Assembly (NCBI RefSeq): GCF_031846185.1
Contig: NZ_JAVRIF010000003.1
Location: forward strand, 310,001-374,000
Reading direction: 5' to 3'
DNA length: 64,000 bases
From: Thalassotalea_H castellviae
Lineage (GTDB): Bacteria > Pseudomonadota > Gammaproteobacteria > Enterobacterales > Alteromonadaceae
The translations under genes were made by a program, and so were the position numbers. The notes under the pieces were generated by a model. The model was not told the DNA's origin and did no database searches. It saw only the letters and a program-made list of their open reading frames with translations. Numbering within the stretch: position 1 is the first letter of the stretch; each line of letters opens with the position of its first letter. Shown piece by piece: positions 8,701-15,865 of the stretch.

Positions 8701-9044
8701 TACATCACCAATTTATCAGCATTGGGATTGATTCCCGTACCTGTATTGATAGCAACATTTGTTAGCTCGGTTTGCTTTTGGTTAAGTAATTCTTCACTAG
8801 TGCCATTAAATAATTCATAGATTGAACCACCTAAAGACCAGTTTTGATTACCTGTGATTGATGCACCAACCGAATTAACACCACTAGCAAAAATATTATC
8901 ATTGTTAAGTGGGTTAACTGCTTGGCCAACTTCACCAGCTGCCGCGCGAAGCTTCTTTTCTGCAAAATATAAAACAATTGCGCCAACTCCTGCAGCAGTG
9001 ATGATCATGCCAGATTTTGTATTTAATAATTGATTGATGCTCAT
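8700..9044 (-). CDS. Putative virion membrane protein (114 aa)
   Basis: A 114-aa protein with one N-terminal hydrophobic helix (about residues 12-28, MIITAAGVGAIVLYFAEKK) followed by an Ala/Asn/Gly-rich soluble region. I do not recognise a family. Its single helix, small size and position among capsid genes suggest a component of the internal virion membrane. Its start overlaps the stop of the muramidase gene. Confidence 0.65.
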   Translation of the reverse strand: MSINQLLNTKSGMIITAAGVGAIVLYFAEKKLRAAAGEVGQAVNPLNNDNIFASGVNSVGASITGNQNWSLGGSIYELFNGTSEELLNQKQTELTNVAINTGTGINPNADKLVM

Positions 9045-9502
9045 TAGGCAAAACCTCGCTCGTAACCTGTTTGTATTTGCTCGTTAGTATATGGCTGTTG
9101 GCCGTTTTCATGGCGCGTTATTGCAGCCATTAACAACGGGTAATCGTCCATTCGTAACGGTTCCCACGGTTCAAAACCTGTGCGAGACGATACGCTTTGT
9201 ATATATGCTTGAGTGTCGTTCTCATTAGTTGGTGCCCACCTTGAAATTATTTCTTGAACTGTACTTAAATTATAAATATTGCGGTACGTTCTCAACGTTC
9301 TAGCCATTGCCCTTAATCCGTTCTCAGGCGTATCAAACACAATAAAGCCGTTGTTCGTACCAATAGCGCCTTGCCATTCTTGCCAGCCGTTATACGCTCG
9401 CAAATTTCCAGCGTTATTATTTCGAATACCTAAAGGTAATTGCTTATTAGTCATAAATAGAAAAGCCCCTAAACCAATTAATGCAAGATTAAACTTGTTC
9501 AT
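9044..9502 (-). CDS. Virion-type muramidase/lytic transglycosylase
   Basis: With the ATG at 9502 the product is 152 aa: an N-terminal signal anchor (FNLALIGLGAFLFM) followed by a compact domain with 'GIRNNNAGNLRAYNGWQEWQGA', 'GFIVFDTPENGLRAMARTL' and 'ISRWAPTNENDTQAYI'. This layout is characteristic of phage peptidoglycan-degrading proteins carried in virions. A GTG at 9535 would add 11 residues, but the ATG is preferred because it leaves a proper N-in anchor. It could open the cell wall at entry, at lysis, or both. Confidence 0.8.
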   Translation of the reverse strand: MNKFNLALIGLGAFLFMTNKQLPLGIRNNNAGNLRAYNGWQEWQGAIGTNNGFIVFDTPENGLRAMARTLRTYRNIYNLSTVQEIISRWAPTNENDTQAYIQSVSSRTGFEPWEPLRMDDYPLLMAAITRHENGQQPYTNEQIQTGYERGFA

Positions 9503-9872
9503 CTGGCGAACCATCAGCAAGTAATTCAACAACACGTTCAGCGGTTAACAATCCTTGAGCAGTCAAATAGCTAAGGCCATCAATAAACGGTTGAAAATCT
9601 AAATCAACATAAGAGCTTGCAAGTAAATCTTCATTTAACACTTGAACAACTGGATCAGCACTTTGTTTGATTGCTACTTTTTCGTTTAACGTTAAACGTC
9701 TACGAAAAGAGCCAATAGTAATTTTTCGGATAGCAACATTTAAAACGTGAAAATGTTTTTCTTCAAAAACAGCAGCCTTGTTGTCTTTATCTCGCTTGTG
9801 AACAACGCGCACAAAATCACCGTCTTTGAGGTTTTTACCTGCCTTAAAATCATCAATTGAAACTTCTATCAT
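9489..9872 (-). CDS. Viral protein of unknown function (127 aa)
   Basis: A 127-aa, soluble, charged protein. Residues 1-60 look beta-rich (DGDFVRVVHKRDKDN, FHVLNVAIRKITIGSF) and the C-terminus is helical and acidic. I do not recognise a family. It starts at ATGA overlapping the stop of the preceding gene and overlaps the muramidase start by 14 bp, so translation is probably coupled. It may be a minor capsid or accessory virion protein. Confidence 0.65.
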   Translation of the reverse strand: MIEVSIDDFKAGKNLKDGDFVRVVHKRDKDNKAAVFEEKHFHVLNVAIRKITIGSFRRRLTLNEKVAIKQSADPVVQVLNEDLLASSYVDLDFQPFIDGLSYLTAQGLLTAERVVELLADGSPDEQV

Positions 9873-10396
9873 GATTGAATTCCTTCATTTTCTAAGTGAT
9901 AAAATGCACCGCTGGCAAATTTTTGAACGTTTATCGTCGTGTTGAATCTCGGCCTAAATTGAACTAATAAAGAGGATTCGAACTTATCACACAAGCCGTT
10001 AGAAAATGCCGCCCTAGTGCATGGTATACTGCGAATATTGGCGGCATTTAAAGACAAATAGCCGTAATAAAAGCGTTTTGTATTTTCGTTTGTACTTTCG
10101 CCATACAATTCAATTGTTTCTTCAACACCATCTAAAGTAATAATTAAATCACCCTCGATTCTGTCCGCTGCACATTCCATTGATAAAAAACCAACAAAGC
10201 CGCCTTTACCTGAGACATTAACCAACGTGTACAAAGTATTAATTGCGTTCGTGTAAGTTTTGCCGTGCTGGTAATAATCCCACCATTGCGTGTCATCAGG
10301 TGTTAAAGAATTCTGCATAAATTGAGCATAATTACTAATCACAGATACTTTTTGCATATCTCCCGAAGAAGACGGTAGTGAACCGATAACTCTCAT
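9869..10396 (-). CDS. Viral structural protein, candidate spike/minor capsid (175 aa)
   Basis: A 175-aa protein with no membrane segment and a beta-rich pattern ('GDLIITLDGVEETIELYGEST', 'SLLVQFRPRFNTTINVQKFASGAFYHLE'). It starts directly at the stop of the preceding gene. Adjacent beta-rich proteins downstream of the capsid gene would suit penton or spike components. I cannot assign it to a named family. Confidence 0.6.
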   Translation of the reverse strand: MRVIGSLPSSSGDMQKVSVISNYAQFMQNSLTPDDTQWWDYYQHGKTYTNAINTLYTLVNVSGKGGFVGFLSMECAADRIEGDLIITLDGVEETIELYGESTNENTKRFYYGYLSLNAANIRSIPCTRAAFSNGLCDKFESSLLVQFRPRFNTTINVQKFASGAFYHLENEGIQS

Positions 10397-10936
10397 TTAT
10401 TCGCCCTCTTCCAATACACGAAATTCAACACCTGCCACTTCTGGAAAAAGTGTTAAAGGCGATTGATTATCCCAAGAATACAAACCAGCCTTTAATTTAA
10501 TACCGTTATCTTTATCAAGCACAAAGCAATTACCCGTTATTGAATAAGTAGCCGATCGTCTTGTCGCTAATGCGGGTAAAACCTCAACTCCGTTAACTGT
10601 ATCGTTTAACGTTTTCATTAGAGGAACGTTGGCCGTTTTGCCAGCTGTCGAGACTATAACCGTAGCGCTAGCCGCCAACCTGTCATCGTCTACAACGTCC
10701 CAGCCAGCAAAATATTCAATGGTTTGATCAACATCACTTGTAATTAATATTTTACGGTAAGGGCTTGAACGCCTTGCAAAGTCCAAACCTATTCCAGCTT
10801 TTAATGGTGTATCGAGATCCCAACCATCACCAATAAAACGAATTTGAACTTCTGCATCAGATGAAAGAATTCTAAAAAATGATCCTGCATCAGTATGTTG
10901 AGTAGGCACACCAGCTTTTAAAATATATTTATCCAT
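10397..10936 (-). CDS. Viral structural protein, candidate penton/vertex (179 aa)
   Basis: The start is set at the ATG (MDKYILKAG) at 10936, which overlaps the end of the preceding gene by 8 bp; an upstream in-frame codon would add nine residues. The protein is beta-rich throughout ('AEVQIRFIGDGWDLDTPL', 'RKILITSDVDQTIEYFAGW') with no membrane helix, compatible with a jelly-roll vertex protein. It pairs with the following 175-aa gene. The family was not recognised. Confidence 0.6.
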   Translation of the reverse strand: MDKYILKAGVPTQHTDAGSFFRILSSDAEVQIRFIGDGWDLDTPLKAGIGLDFARRSSPYRKILITSDVDQTIEYFAGWDVVDDDRLAASATVIVSTAGKTANVPLMKTLNDTVNGVEVLPALATRRSATYSITGNCFVLDKDNGIKLKAGLYSWDNQSPLTLFPEVAGVEFRVLEEGE

Positions 10937-11798
10937 TTTTAAACACCATAGCCGCGCCAACAACGGCCAGCCCTATTGAGATATACTTAATCATTTCAGC
11001 GCTTGATTCTGCGCTATCGTCCATCGACATGTTACCAGCGACTTCAAGCGCATTTTCAAGGCCACGTTCTTGCAATACGGCCATTTCTGTCAATGCCATT
11101 TGAGAATCACTCACAACGTCAACCATCTTGTTTCCAAACTCATTTGAAAGTTCAGCATTTCGATTGATTGAAGTGGTGGTTATATCTGCTAAATTATTGC
11201 TGTAACCAGAATAAGCCGCTGACATATCAGCACCAAATTGAGACGATAAAGCCGCGCTATTATCCATTGAAGCTAATGCAAGTTGCTGATTAGAATCAGA
11301 CATAGCTAGCATTTTATCGCCAAAGTCGGACGTTAAAAGCGCATTGTTATTGATAGATAATTCAGTTAACGCTTGATTGCCTTGAATAGAACCATCAGCA
11401 AGATACGTTAAATCGTCACCGAATTCTGACGCTAAACCAGCGACAGCCAGTTGAGTATCGGTATTACCAAGTAACACTTGGTCAACAATTCCAGCATTAC
11501 TTTCAATGGCTAAACCTGATAAATAGTTAGCTTCATCATTCGCCAATAAAACATTATCCATTGCGGCAAGTGAAACGCTTTCGTTGCCAGCTAAAGCAGA
11601 TTCAAACATATGTGTTTGACCTGTCATAGCGTCCCTTACTAGACCAAAGGAAGCATCAACAGCACCATGATCAACAGCGTTAAATGTATTACCGCTACCG
11701 TTCACCAAAAAGCCGTTATTGTCTCCACCTACACCAATTGAAACGGAAGTGTTATCACTTCTGCTTGTTTGGCTTGAACGAGATTTAGATCCACCCAT
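10929..11798 (-). CDS. Repeat-containing viral membrane protein (289 aa)
   Basis: A Ser-rich basic N-terminus, a low-complexity Gly/Asn region, then a long Ala/Ser/Asn/Leu-rich region and one C-terminal helix (ISIGLAVVGAAMVF). A motif of the form (S/T)xxFGxxM recurs near residues 50, 125, 158, 187 and 220, with spacings of about 30 residues in the last four, marking a degenerate repeat, probably helical. A C-terminal anchor and extended repeats suit a protein lining the inner face of the capsid or spanning the membrane-capsid gap. It is similar in size to the largest PM2 membrane proteins, but no homology is claimed. Confidence 0.65.
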   Translation of the reverse strand: MGGSKSRSSQTSRSDNTSVSIGVGGDNNGFLVNGSGNTFNAVDHGAVDASFGLVRDAMTGQTHMFESALAGNESVSLAAMDNVLLANDEANYLSGLAIESNAGIVDQVLLGNTDTQLAVAGLASEFGDDLTYLADGSIQGNQALTELSINNNALLTSDFGDKMLAMSDSNQQLALASMDNSAALSSQFGADMSAAYSGYSNNLADITTTSINRNAELSNEFGNKMVDVVSDSQMALTEMAVLQERGLENALEVAGNMSMDDSAESSAEMIKYISIGLAVVGAAMVFKNG

Positions 11799-11801
11799 AA
11801 T

Positions 11802-12155
11802 TTAAAGACTCATTGTGTAAACAACTTCTAATTGCTTCCAGCCAAATTCAGCAGCTAAACGCTGCATTCCTTTTCGGTGTGTGTGCATTCTTGCACTTGT
11901 ACAATTATGTTGTTTTGCTAATATTTTTAATGTTCTGCCAGCCTGCAAAAGTCCTTGACCCTCGGCACACATTACAATTAATTCTTTTTCGTTTTCGTAG
12001 TGTTCAAAGCGAGTAATGAAACAACAATCACCAATTAAAAAAGCTTCTGCTTGTTTAGCTTCTAATAATTGGCGAATTGCTACAGCATCATATCGAACAG
12101 ATTTAGCGCATAGCTTTAGCGCTTGTTCAGTTGAGACAGGTGTTACTTTTTCCAA
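11802..12155 (-). CDS. GNAT-like viral protein (117 aa)
   Basis: A 117-aa soluble protein whose C-terminal half ('SARMHTHRKGMQRLAAEFGWKQLEVVYTM') resembles the last helix and strands of GNAT-fold N-acetyltransferases ('R..G...L...LGW/F....Y.K'). The N-terminus 'VRYDAVAIRQLLEAKQAEAFLIGDCCFITRFEH' fits a shortened GNAT core. The acetyl-CoA loop (Q/RxxGxG/A) is only weakly present around 'EGQGLLQAGRTL'. Tailed phages such as T7 carry a GNAT-like virion protein. The enzymatic state is uncertain. Its start overlaps the preceding membrane-protein gene. Confidence 0.6.
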   Translation of the reverse strand: MEKVTPVSTEQALKLCAKSVRYDAVAIRQLLEAKQAEAFLIGDCCFITRFEHYENEKELIVMCAEGQGLLQAGRTLKILAKQHNCTSARMHTHRKGMQRLAAEFGWKQLEVVYTMSL

Positions 12156-12343
12156 AGCAAAAGAGCCACAACAGCAAAACCAGCAATCATAATCATTTGA
12201 TTATTGTCACCAGATTTAGCGCCAAACGTCATATTTCCAACGTTATAACTTGAGTCACTACCAAAATCGCCATTAGTGGCCGTTGCCGATGAACTGGCCG
12301 ACATACCACCGCCATTCGTTAAACTTGTTAACCCAGCTAACAT
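12143..12343 (-). CDS. Small tail-anchored virion membrane protein (66 aa)
   Basis: A 66-aa protein with a Gly/Ser/Asn-rich N-terminus and one C-terminal helix (MIMIAGFAVVALLLW) ending in Lys-Lys. The topology matches the short membrane proteins of PM2-like virions. AGG lies about 8 bases before the ATG. It overlaps the GNAT-like gene by 13 bp. Confidence 0.7.
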   Translation of the reverse strand: MLAGLTSLTNGGGMSASSSATATNGDFGSDSSYNVGNMTFGAKSGDNNQMIMIAGFAVVALLLWKK

Positions 12344-12346
12344 AAT

Positions 12347-12433
12347 TTAAACCTTTTTGTTTCTTAGGTAATCGAGTAATAAACCAGCCGCGACAGATGC
12401 CGCGACTGTGAATAGAAAGGCTTTTGTATTCAT
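12347..12433 (-). CDS. Very small single-helix membrane protein (28 aa)
   Basis: A 28-codon frame (MNTKAFLFTVAASVAAGLLL...) with binding site GGGGC six bases before the ATG at 12433. It has one helix with a basic C-terminus (RNKK). It fills the gap between two structural genes exactly, ending 3 bp before the next ATG, which supports it being real. Probably a virion membrane peptide. Confidence 0.6.
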   Translation of the reverse strand: MNTKAFLFTVAASVAAGLLLDYLRNKKV

Positions 12434-12446
12434 GAAAGCCCCTTAT

Positions 12447-12752
12447 TTACTTTTTCATGATTAATACTGCGGCCAACAATGCAGCACCGATCATCAATTG
12501 ATTTTTAGTTAAACCAAAAGGCAAACCACCAGCAGGTGAACTTGTACCAGCTGCAACGCCAACTTGTTGATATTGGCTAGCCGATAAAGGAACTTTATTG
12601 ACTGAAGTTGTATTTGAATCGGTTTGATTCGCTAAACTTGCTTGTGATTGCCCGTTAGCATCGGCTTGGGCTTCAGCGGTACGCATACCGAAGTAACCCT
12701 GAGCTAATTGACTGACGCTATCAAACATCCCATTAAAGCTAAAATCGTCCAT
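12447..12752 (-). CDS. Tail-anchored virion membrane protein (101 aa)
   Basis: A 101-aa protein: a short amphipathic N-terminus, a Gln/Ala/Asn/Ser-rich middle and a C-terminal helix (LMIGAALLAAVLIMKK) ending in Lys-Lys, as in the 66-aa protein downstream. It immediately follows the major capsid gene. A strong AGGGGG site precedes the ATG. Its size and position recall the abundant integral membrane proteins of PM2, without proven homology. Confidence 0.7.
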   Translation of the reverse strand: MDDFSFNGMFDSVSQLAQGYFGMRTAEAQADANGQSQASLANQTDSNTTSVNKVPLSASQYQQVGVAAGTSSPAGGLPFGLTKNQLMIGAALLAAVLIMKK

Positions 12753-12762
12753 TTAAGCCCCC

Positions 12763-13548
12763 TTAGATGCCTTGAATTCCTGCAAGGTATTCAATAACAA
12801 CATCAGTTGCACCCGAAGTATCAAGCGTGTTTCTGATACGAAAATCATTAACACCTTCCACAATTAACGATTGACTCCAATCACCTTCAAGTAAAAAATC
12901 TACTGTGGTGTGTTTAGCATCGTTAGGTACTCGCTTGTGATCGGTTTGCAAGCCGCTTGAAATACCTTTTTCAAACTCGTTAAAAATAGCACTGTTAACA
13001 GTAACTTCTGATTTAGAAACATCAGATTTAAACGAGTGAATAGCAGCAATGCGGCCTTGTTTTGGTATGTTATCGATCTCTTGAATACCTGACGTTGCAG
13101 AACTCATTGGAAAATCTTTAACTTTAGTAATTAAACCAAGTGGTGTATTGAGTGAACGCACAGCATAAGCTGTAACAACAGGAGCCACAGCAGCAGCATT
13201 GATTTTAAATTGAATATCAAAACTTGAAATATCAGCGGTGCCGATAGCCGTCATTCGACGTTCGTCTTTATTATCCCATTCAGGGCGAATAAACCAAAGC
13301 GTCAACACACCAGCTTCAACATTACGACCGTAATATTTATTGATATCGTTTAATCGCTCACCATCTTTATAACGCTGAATAGGCTTAGAGCCAATACGAA
13401 CTTCAATATCTTCAATCTGTGCAAGTGTTACACCTGAGTATTTCAGTTTTATAATGTCGTAAGTAAAACCTAAAGGCACCAATAAAGAAGCCTTAGAGCC
13501 AGCTACAACATTTGAAATACTTGGTAATTGTCGAAAATTGCGAGACAT
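12763..13548 (-). CDS. Major capsid protein, PM2 P2-like (double jelly roll)
   Basis: A 261-aa protein, close to the 269 aa of PM2 P2. From memory of P2, matching landmarks are an N-terminal 'I.NV.AG' element, the 'LKYSGVTLAQIEDIEVRIG' region (P2 has a very similar YSGVT..QI), 'FIRPEWDN', 'VDFLLEGDWSQSLIV', and the terminal 'VVIEYLAGI'. It is beta-rich without membrane helices, consistent with a double jelly roll forming pseudo-hexameric capsomers. A GGGGGAT site lies upstream. It is the key gene defining this element as a tailless DJR provirus. Confidence 0.82.
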   Translation of the reverse strand: MSRNFRQLPSISNVVAGSKASLLVPLGFTYDIIKLKYSGVTLAQIEDIEVRIGSKPIQRYKDGERLNDINKYYGRNVEAGVLTLWFIRPEWDNKDERRMTAIGTADISSFDIQFKINAAAVAPVVTAYAVRSLNTPLGLITKVKDFPMSSATSGIQEIDNIPKQGRIAAIHSFKSDVSKSEVTVNSAIFNEFEKGISSGLQTDHKRVPNDAKHTTVDFLLEGDWSQSLIVEGVNDFRIRNTLDTSGATDVVIEYLAGIQGI

Positions 13549-13562
13549 ATTTTATCCCCCAA

Positions 13563-13667
13563 TTAACCAGTGATGCGACGAACTGCCGCTACTTTGTTTC
13601 GAATTAAGTGAGCAGTAAGAACAGCACCCACAACCACGAAAAAATTAACTGCTTTTGCTTTTGTCAT
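13563..13667 (-). CDS. Very small single-helix membrane protein (34 aa)
   Basis: A 34-codon frame from the ATG at 13667 with binding site GGGAG upstream (MTKAKAVNFFVVVGAVLTAHL...). It has a basic N-terminus, one hydrophobic helix and a basic C-terminus (RRITG). It is the first gene after the internal terminator and ends 14 bp before the capsid gene. PM2 also encodes a virion membrane peptide of this size class. Confidence 0.6.
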   Translation of the reverse strand: MTKAKAVNFFVVVGAVLTAHLIRNKVAAVRRITG

Positions 13668-13767
13668 TTTCTAGTCTCCCGACTTAAATGTTTAAAAAAT
13701 GTGCCCTGCTATCACAGCGTTGCACTAACTGGTTTTTATATTTACAAGGAATTTAGGACAAAAAAAA

Positions 13768-13793
13768 GGCGCTCCGTAACGTAACGGAGCGCC
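13768..13793 (-). terminator. Strong internal terminator within the leftward operon
   Basis: A perfect 10-bp stem, GGCGCTCCGT (13768-13777) with ACGGAGCGCC (13784-13793), is followed on the minus strand by eight T residues. It separates the packaging/regulatory genes from the capsid block, so the capsid genes probably have their own promoter in 13668-13760 or need antitermination. Confidence 0.85.
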
Positions 13794-13811
13794 AATAAAA
13801 AAACACCAAAA

Positions 13812-14015
13812 TTAGCCAGATAATCCTTTGAATGCTTCTACAACTTTAGATAAGTGAATTTCTTTCACTTCATAATAAGCCGCATCTCTTTCGTATGTTT
13901 CAAACAATTCTTCATAATTATCTATTAATTCAAATACTGGTTTTGGGTGTCCATCATCACGACCAGCAAAAGAACCACTTGTAACACCCATTGATATTTT
14001 TAAAAATGTTTTCAT
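13812..14015 (-). CDS. Viral protein of unknown function (67 aa)
   Basis: A 67-aa acidic soluble protein (MKTFLKISMGVTSGSFAGRDDG... ending in KGLSG). No family was recognised. Its ATG overlaps the stop of the preceding 37-aa gene (ATGA), indicating translational coupling. It is the last gene before the internal terminator at 13768. Confidence 0.6.
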   Translation of the reverse strand: MKTFLKISMGVTSGSFAGRDDGHPKPVFELIDNYEELFETYERDAAYYEVKEIHLSKVVEAFKGLSG

Positions 14016-14125
14016 TTTTTACCTTTTAAATAATTTGCATGTGGAACCATTGATTCATAAACATTAACTAAATGCGGATATTTACAAATCAGTTGATAAG
14101 TTATTTCATTAAATCTTGCTTGCAT
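14012..14125 (-). CDS. Small viral protein (37 aa)
   Basis: A 37-codon frame (MQARFNEITYQLICKYPHLV...) linked to its neighbours by overlapping signals: TAATG with the ATPase stop and ATGA with the next start. It has no membrane helix. The double overlap is good evidence of translation; the function is unknown. Confidence 0.55.
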   Translation of the reverse strand: MQARFNEITYQLICKYPHLVNVYESMVPHANYLKGKK

Positions 14126-14778
14126 TATTTACCCTTTTTAGTTTTAAAAGTTAATCTACCTTTTTGACTCGGCTTGCTGCCTTGCCTCAAATAAAATTCG
14201 CATTTTTCTTCATCTAAAGCGGCTATTTCAGCTAGTGACAATTGCATAATATTAGCCATGTACTTCTGGTCAGTGTCAGTGTTTAAAATACCGCACCACC
14301 TAAAACGAGCCTGAGACAAAAACGTTTTATCCATTTCCTGTGGCCGTTGACTAGCACCAAGAATAGTAAGCCCATATTTACGACCTTTACGGGATAAAAA
14401 GCCCCAATATTTCGATGCTTTACCAACGCCCGTAACATCGGCTAATTCCTCACCGACCATTGTCATTGGTGCGGCTGCATGTAGCATCGGCCAGACAATA
14501 GAGCAAAACCATTCGTAATTTTCTGGCGTTGGATCAAGCTCTAATCTAATGCGAATATCTCCAAAACCAGCCGCTTTACATGCTCTTAAAAAGCCACTTT
14601 TAGTGGTGTATCTTCTAACACCTGTAAAACTACCCTCGGGATCCCAAATTATTAAACGCCTTGCTTGTCTAAAATACGGGTGACGCTTAATAAAAGTGGT
14701 TTTCCCGCTACCTGTTGAGCCGATAATTGCATGATGAAGAATTGGTAAACTTTCATCAATTCTTGAGGCTTTAGCCAT
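14125..14778 (-). CDS. DNA packaging ATPase (FtsK/HerA type, PM2 P9-like)
   Basis: A 217-aa ATPase of the type used by tailless membrane viruses (PRD1 P9, PM2 P9). Walker A GSTGSGKTT lies at residues 20-28, Walker B 'MTMVGEEL' near 105-112, and 'GASQRPQEMDK' near 141-151 is the P9/A32-specific motif. It would translocate the genome into the preformed capsid. The length is typical. It overlaps the membrane protein gene upstream by 8 bp and the 37-aa gene downstream by 1 bp. Together with the capsid gene it identifies the virus type. Confidence 0.88.
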   Translation of the reverse strand: MAKASRIDESLPILHHAIIGSTGSGKTTFIKRHPYFRQARRLIIWDPEGSFTGVRRYTTKSGFLRACKAAGFGDIRIRLELDPTPENYEWFCSIVWPMLHAAAPMTMVGEELADVTGVGKASKYWGFLSRKGRKYGLTILGASQRPQEMDKTFLSQARFRWCGILNTDTDQKYMANIMQLSLAEIAALDEEKCEFYLRQGSKPSQKGRLTFKTKKGK

Positions 14779-15217
14779 TAGTTTGCCCCTCTATAACGTC
14801 TTTTTCTTTTGCCATGTAATACATGGCAACACGACCACCAACAAAAGTCCCCGTAGCCATGAGAAAAGTCGCCCAAGGTGGCAAATTAACGCCACCAATT
14901 GACTCTAAAAATGCTTGAGTTGCCTCGCCCATCTCACCCGCTTCGTCCTCACTCATGTTCATATCTAAACCAGTAGCATTACTCGCTTGCATACTGCCAA
15001 GATTTAACACTTGAACAAAGGCATTAGCTGCACTTTTTGGGGTATGCTTTGTTTTCGTGACAGGGTTGTCATTATGATCACTTGTTTCAACGCTAGTTTT
15101 ATCCGCATCAGTAATCGTTATTTCTGGCAACTCAGGTTCGCCTATTTCAATCACTGGTTCGGCTGGAATTTCTCCAACTTCGGACACTTGTTCATCGGCT
15201 TTTTTACGTGGGGGCAT
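14771..15217 (-). CDS. Viral membrane protein with acidic N-terminal domain (148 aa)
   Basis: A basic start (MPPRKK), about 90 acidic Pro/Glu/Thr-rich residues that are probably disordered, and one C-terminal hydrophobic segment (LPPWATFLMATGTFVGGRVAMYYM). GGAG lies upstream of the ATG. No family was recognised. Being directly upstream of and overlapping the packaging ATPase, it may anchor that ATPase at the packaging vertex; this is an inference from position. Confidence 0.65.
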   Translation of the reverse strand: MPPRKKADEQVSEVGEIPAEPVIEIGEPELPEITITDADKTSVETSDHNDNPVTKTKHTPKSAANAFVQVLNLGSMQASNATGLDMNMSEDEAGEMGEATQAFLESIGGVNLPPWATFLMATGTFVGGRVAMYYMAKEKDVIEGQTNG

Positions 15218-15231
15218 TGATTAATTCTCCG

Positions 15232-15528
15232 TTACATATCTAAAAACGAAAAGCCCGAACTTTTTCGGGGCTTTTCGGGCGGTGTTTCAATTGGTTTTTC
15301 TATTGGCTCGGGGTTTTTCGCTGGCTCTACGGGAGCCGCTTTTGGTGCAGCACCGTAAATTGTAGCCCGTTCTAAGATAATATCTTGGCCGCCTTGAGCG
15401 TTTAAGGGTTGTTGGCCGCAATTGGAGCAAGCCACGTATAATTTAGAATTTCGATTTTTACGCACTGGCACAACGGAACTACACCATGCGCATGTTATCT
15501 CGCCAATATCAGCGTTTACTTTCGACAT
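15232..15528 (-). CDS. C2C2 zinc-finger protein, candidate viral transcription factor
   Basis: A 98-aa protein with CAWC near residues 13-16 and CSNC near 34-37, a four-Cys zinc ribbon, followed by a Pro/Glu/Lys-rich tail ending in SGFSFLDM. PM2 activates its structural operon with a small zinc-ribbon factor (P14), so a similar role is plausible for this second gene of the operon. Homology was not tested. A GGAG site precedes the ATG, and it overlaps the upstream gene by 13 bp. Confidence 0.65.
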   Translation of the reverse strand: MSKVNADIGEITCAWCSSVVPVRKNRNSKLYVACSNCGQQPLNAQGGQDIILERATIYGAAPKAAPVEPAKNPEPIEKPIETPPEKPRKSSGFSFLDM

Positions 15529-15695
15529 TGTTTCAACTCCGACCTCAACAAACGAATTTCAGCATCTTGTTCAACAAGAACAGGAACAACAATTTTCATC
15601 ATCATTTCAGCAATTGTGCCTTTAGTGGTTGGCATTCTTGCTTGTTCAAATTTACCTAGTAAAGTTTGTAATTCAGTAATTCTATGTTCGTCCAT
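15516..15695 (-). CDS. Small helical viral protein (59 aa)
   Basis: The start is set at the ATG at 15695 because GGAG sits five bases upstream; two more codons could be added from a GTG. The 59-aa product is entirely helical with a C-terminal heptad-like pattern (EQDAEIRLLRSELKQC). It is the first gene of the leftward operon and overlaps the zinc-ribbon gene. It may be a regulatory partner of that protein; the function is unknown. Confidence 0.6.
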   Translation of the reverse strand: MDEHRITELQTLLGKFEQARMPTTKGTIAEMMMKIVVPVLVEQDAEIRLLRSELKQCRK

Positions 15696-15737
15696 TTGCA
15701 CTCCAATTTTTGCGAAATTTTTCGAAAATTTCGTTAC

Positions 15738-15865
15738 TGTGGATAACTCTTCGAGTTAACACACAGACTCAACTCAAATAAGCGTGTGGACAAGTGGAAA
15801 ACTCTTCGAGTTTACGCACGTTGACGCACACTTTTATAAATTATTTTTTTTCCTTTTTTAAAATA
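15738..15865. other. Candidate replication origin: DnaA-type boxes, repeats and AT-rich tract
   Basis: TGTGGATAA (15738-15746) is an exact reverse DnaA box (TTATCCACA), and TGTGGACAA (15785-15793) differs by one base. Each is followed by the same 13-bp palindrome AACTCTTCGAGTT, at 15745-15757 and 15799-15811. ACGCAC repeats follow, then a strongly AT-rich stretch at 15831-15865 that could serve as an unwinding element. The combination resembles a host-DnaA-dependent origin. It also overlaps the expected promoter of the leftward operon, so some of it may be regulatory. Confidence 0.45.

Noticed and set aside
8700..13548. Assignment of individual structural genes to PM2 P1, P3, P6, P8 or P10
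   Set aside because: Sizes and topologies are suggestive, but I could not identify residue-level similarity except for the capsid protein, so names were withheld.
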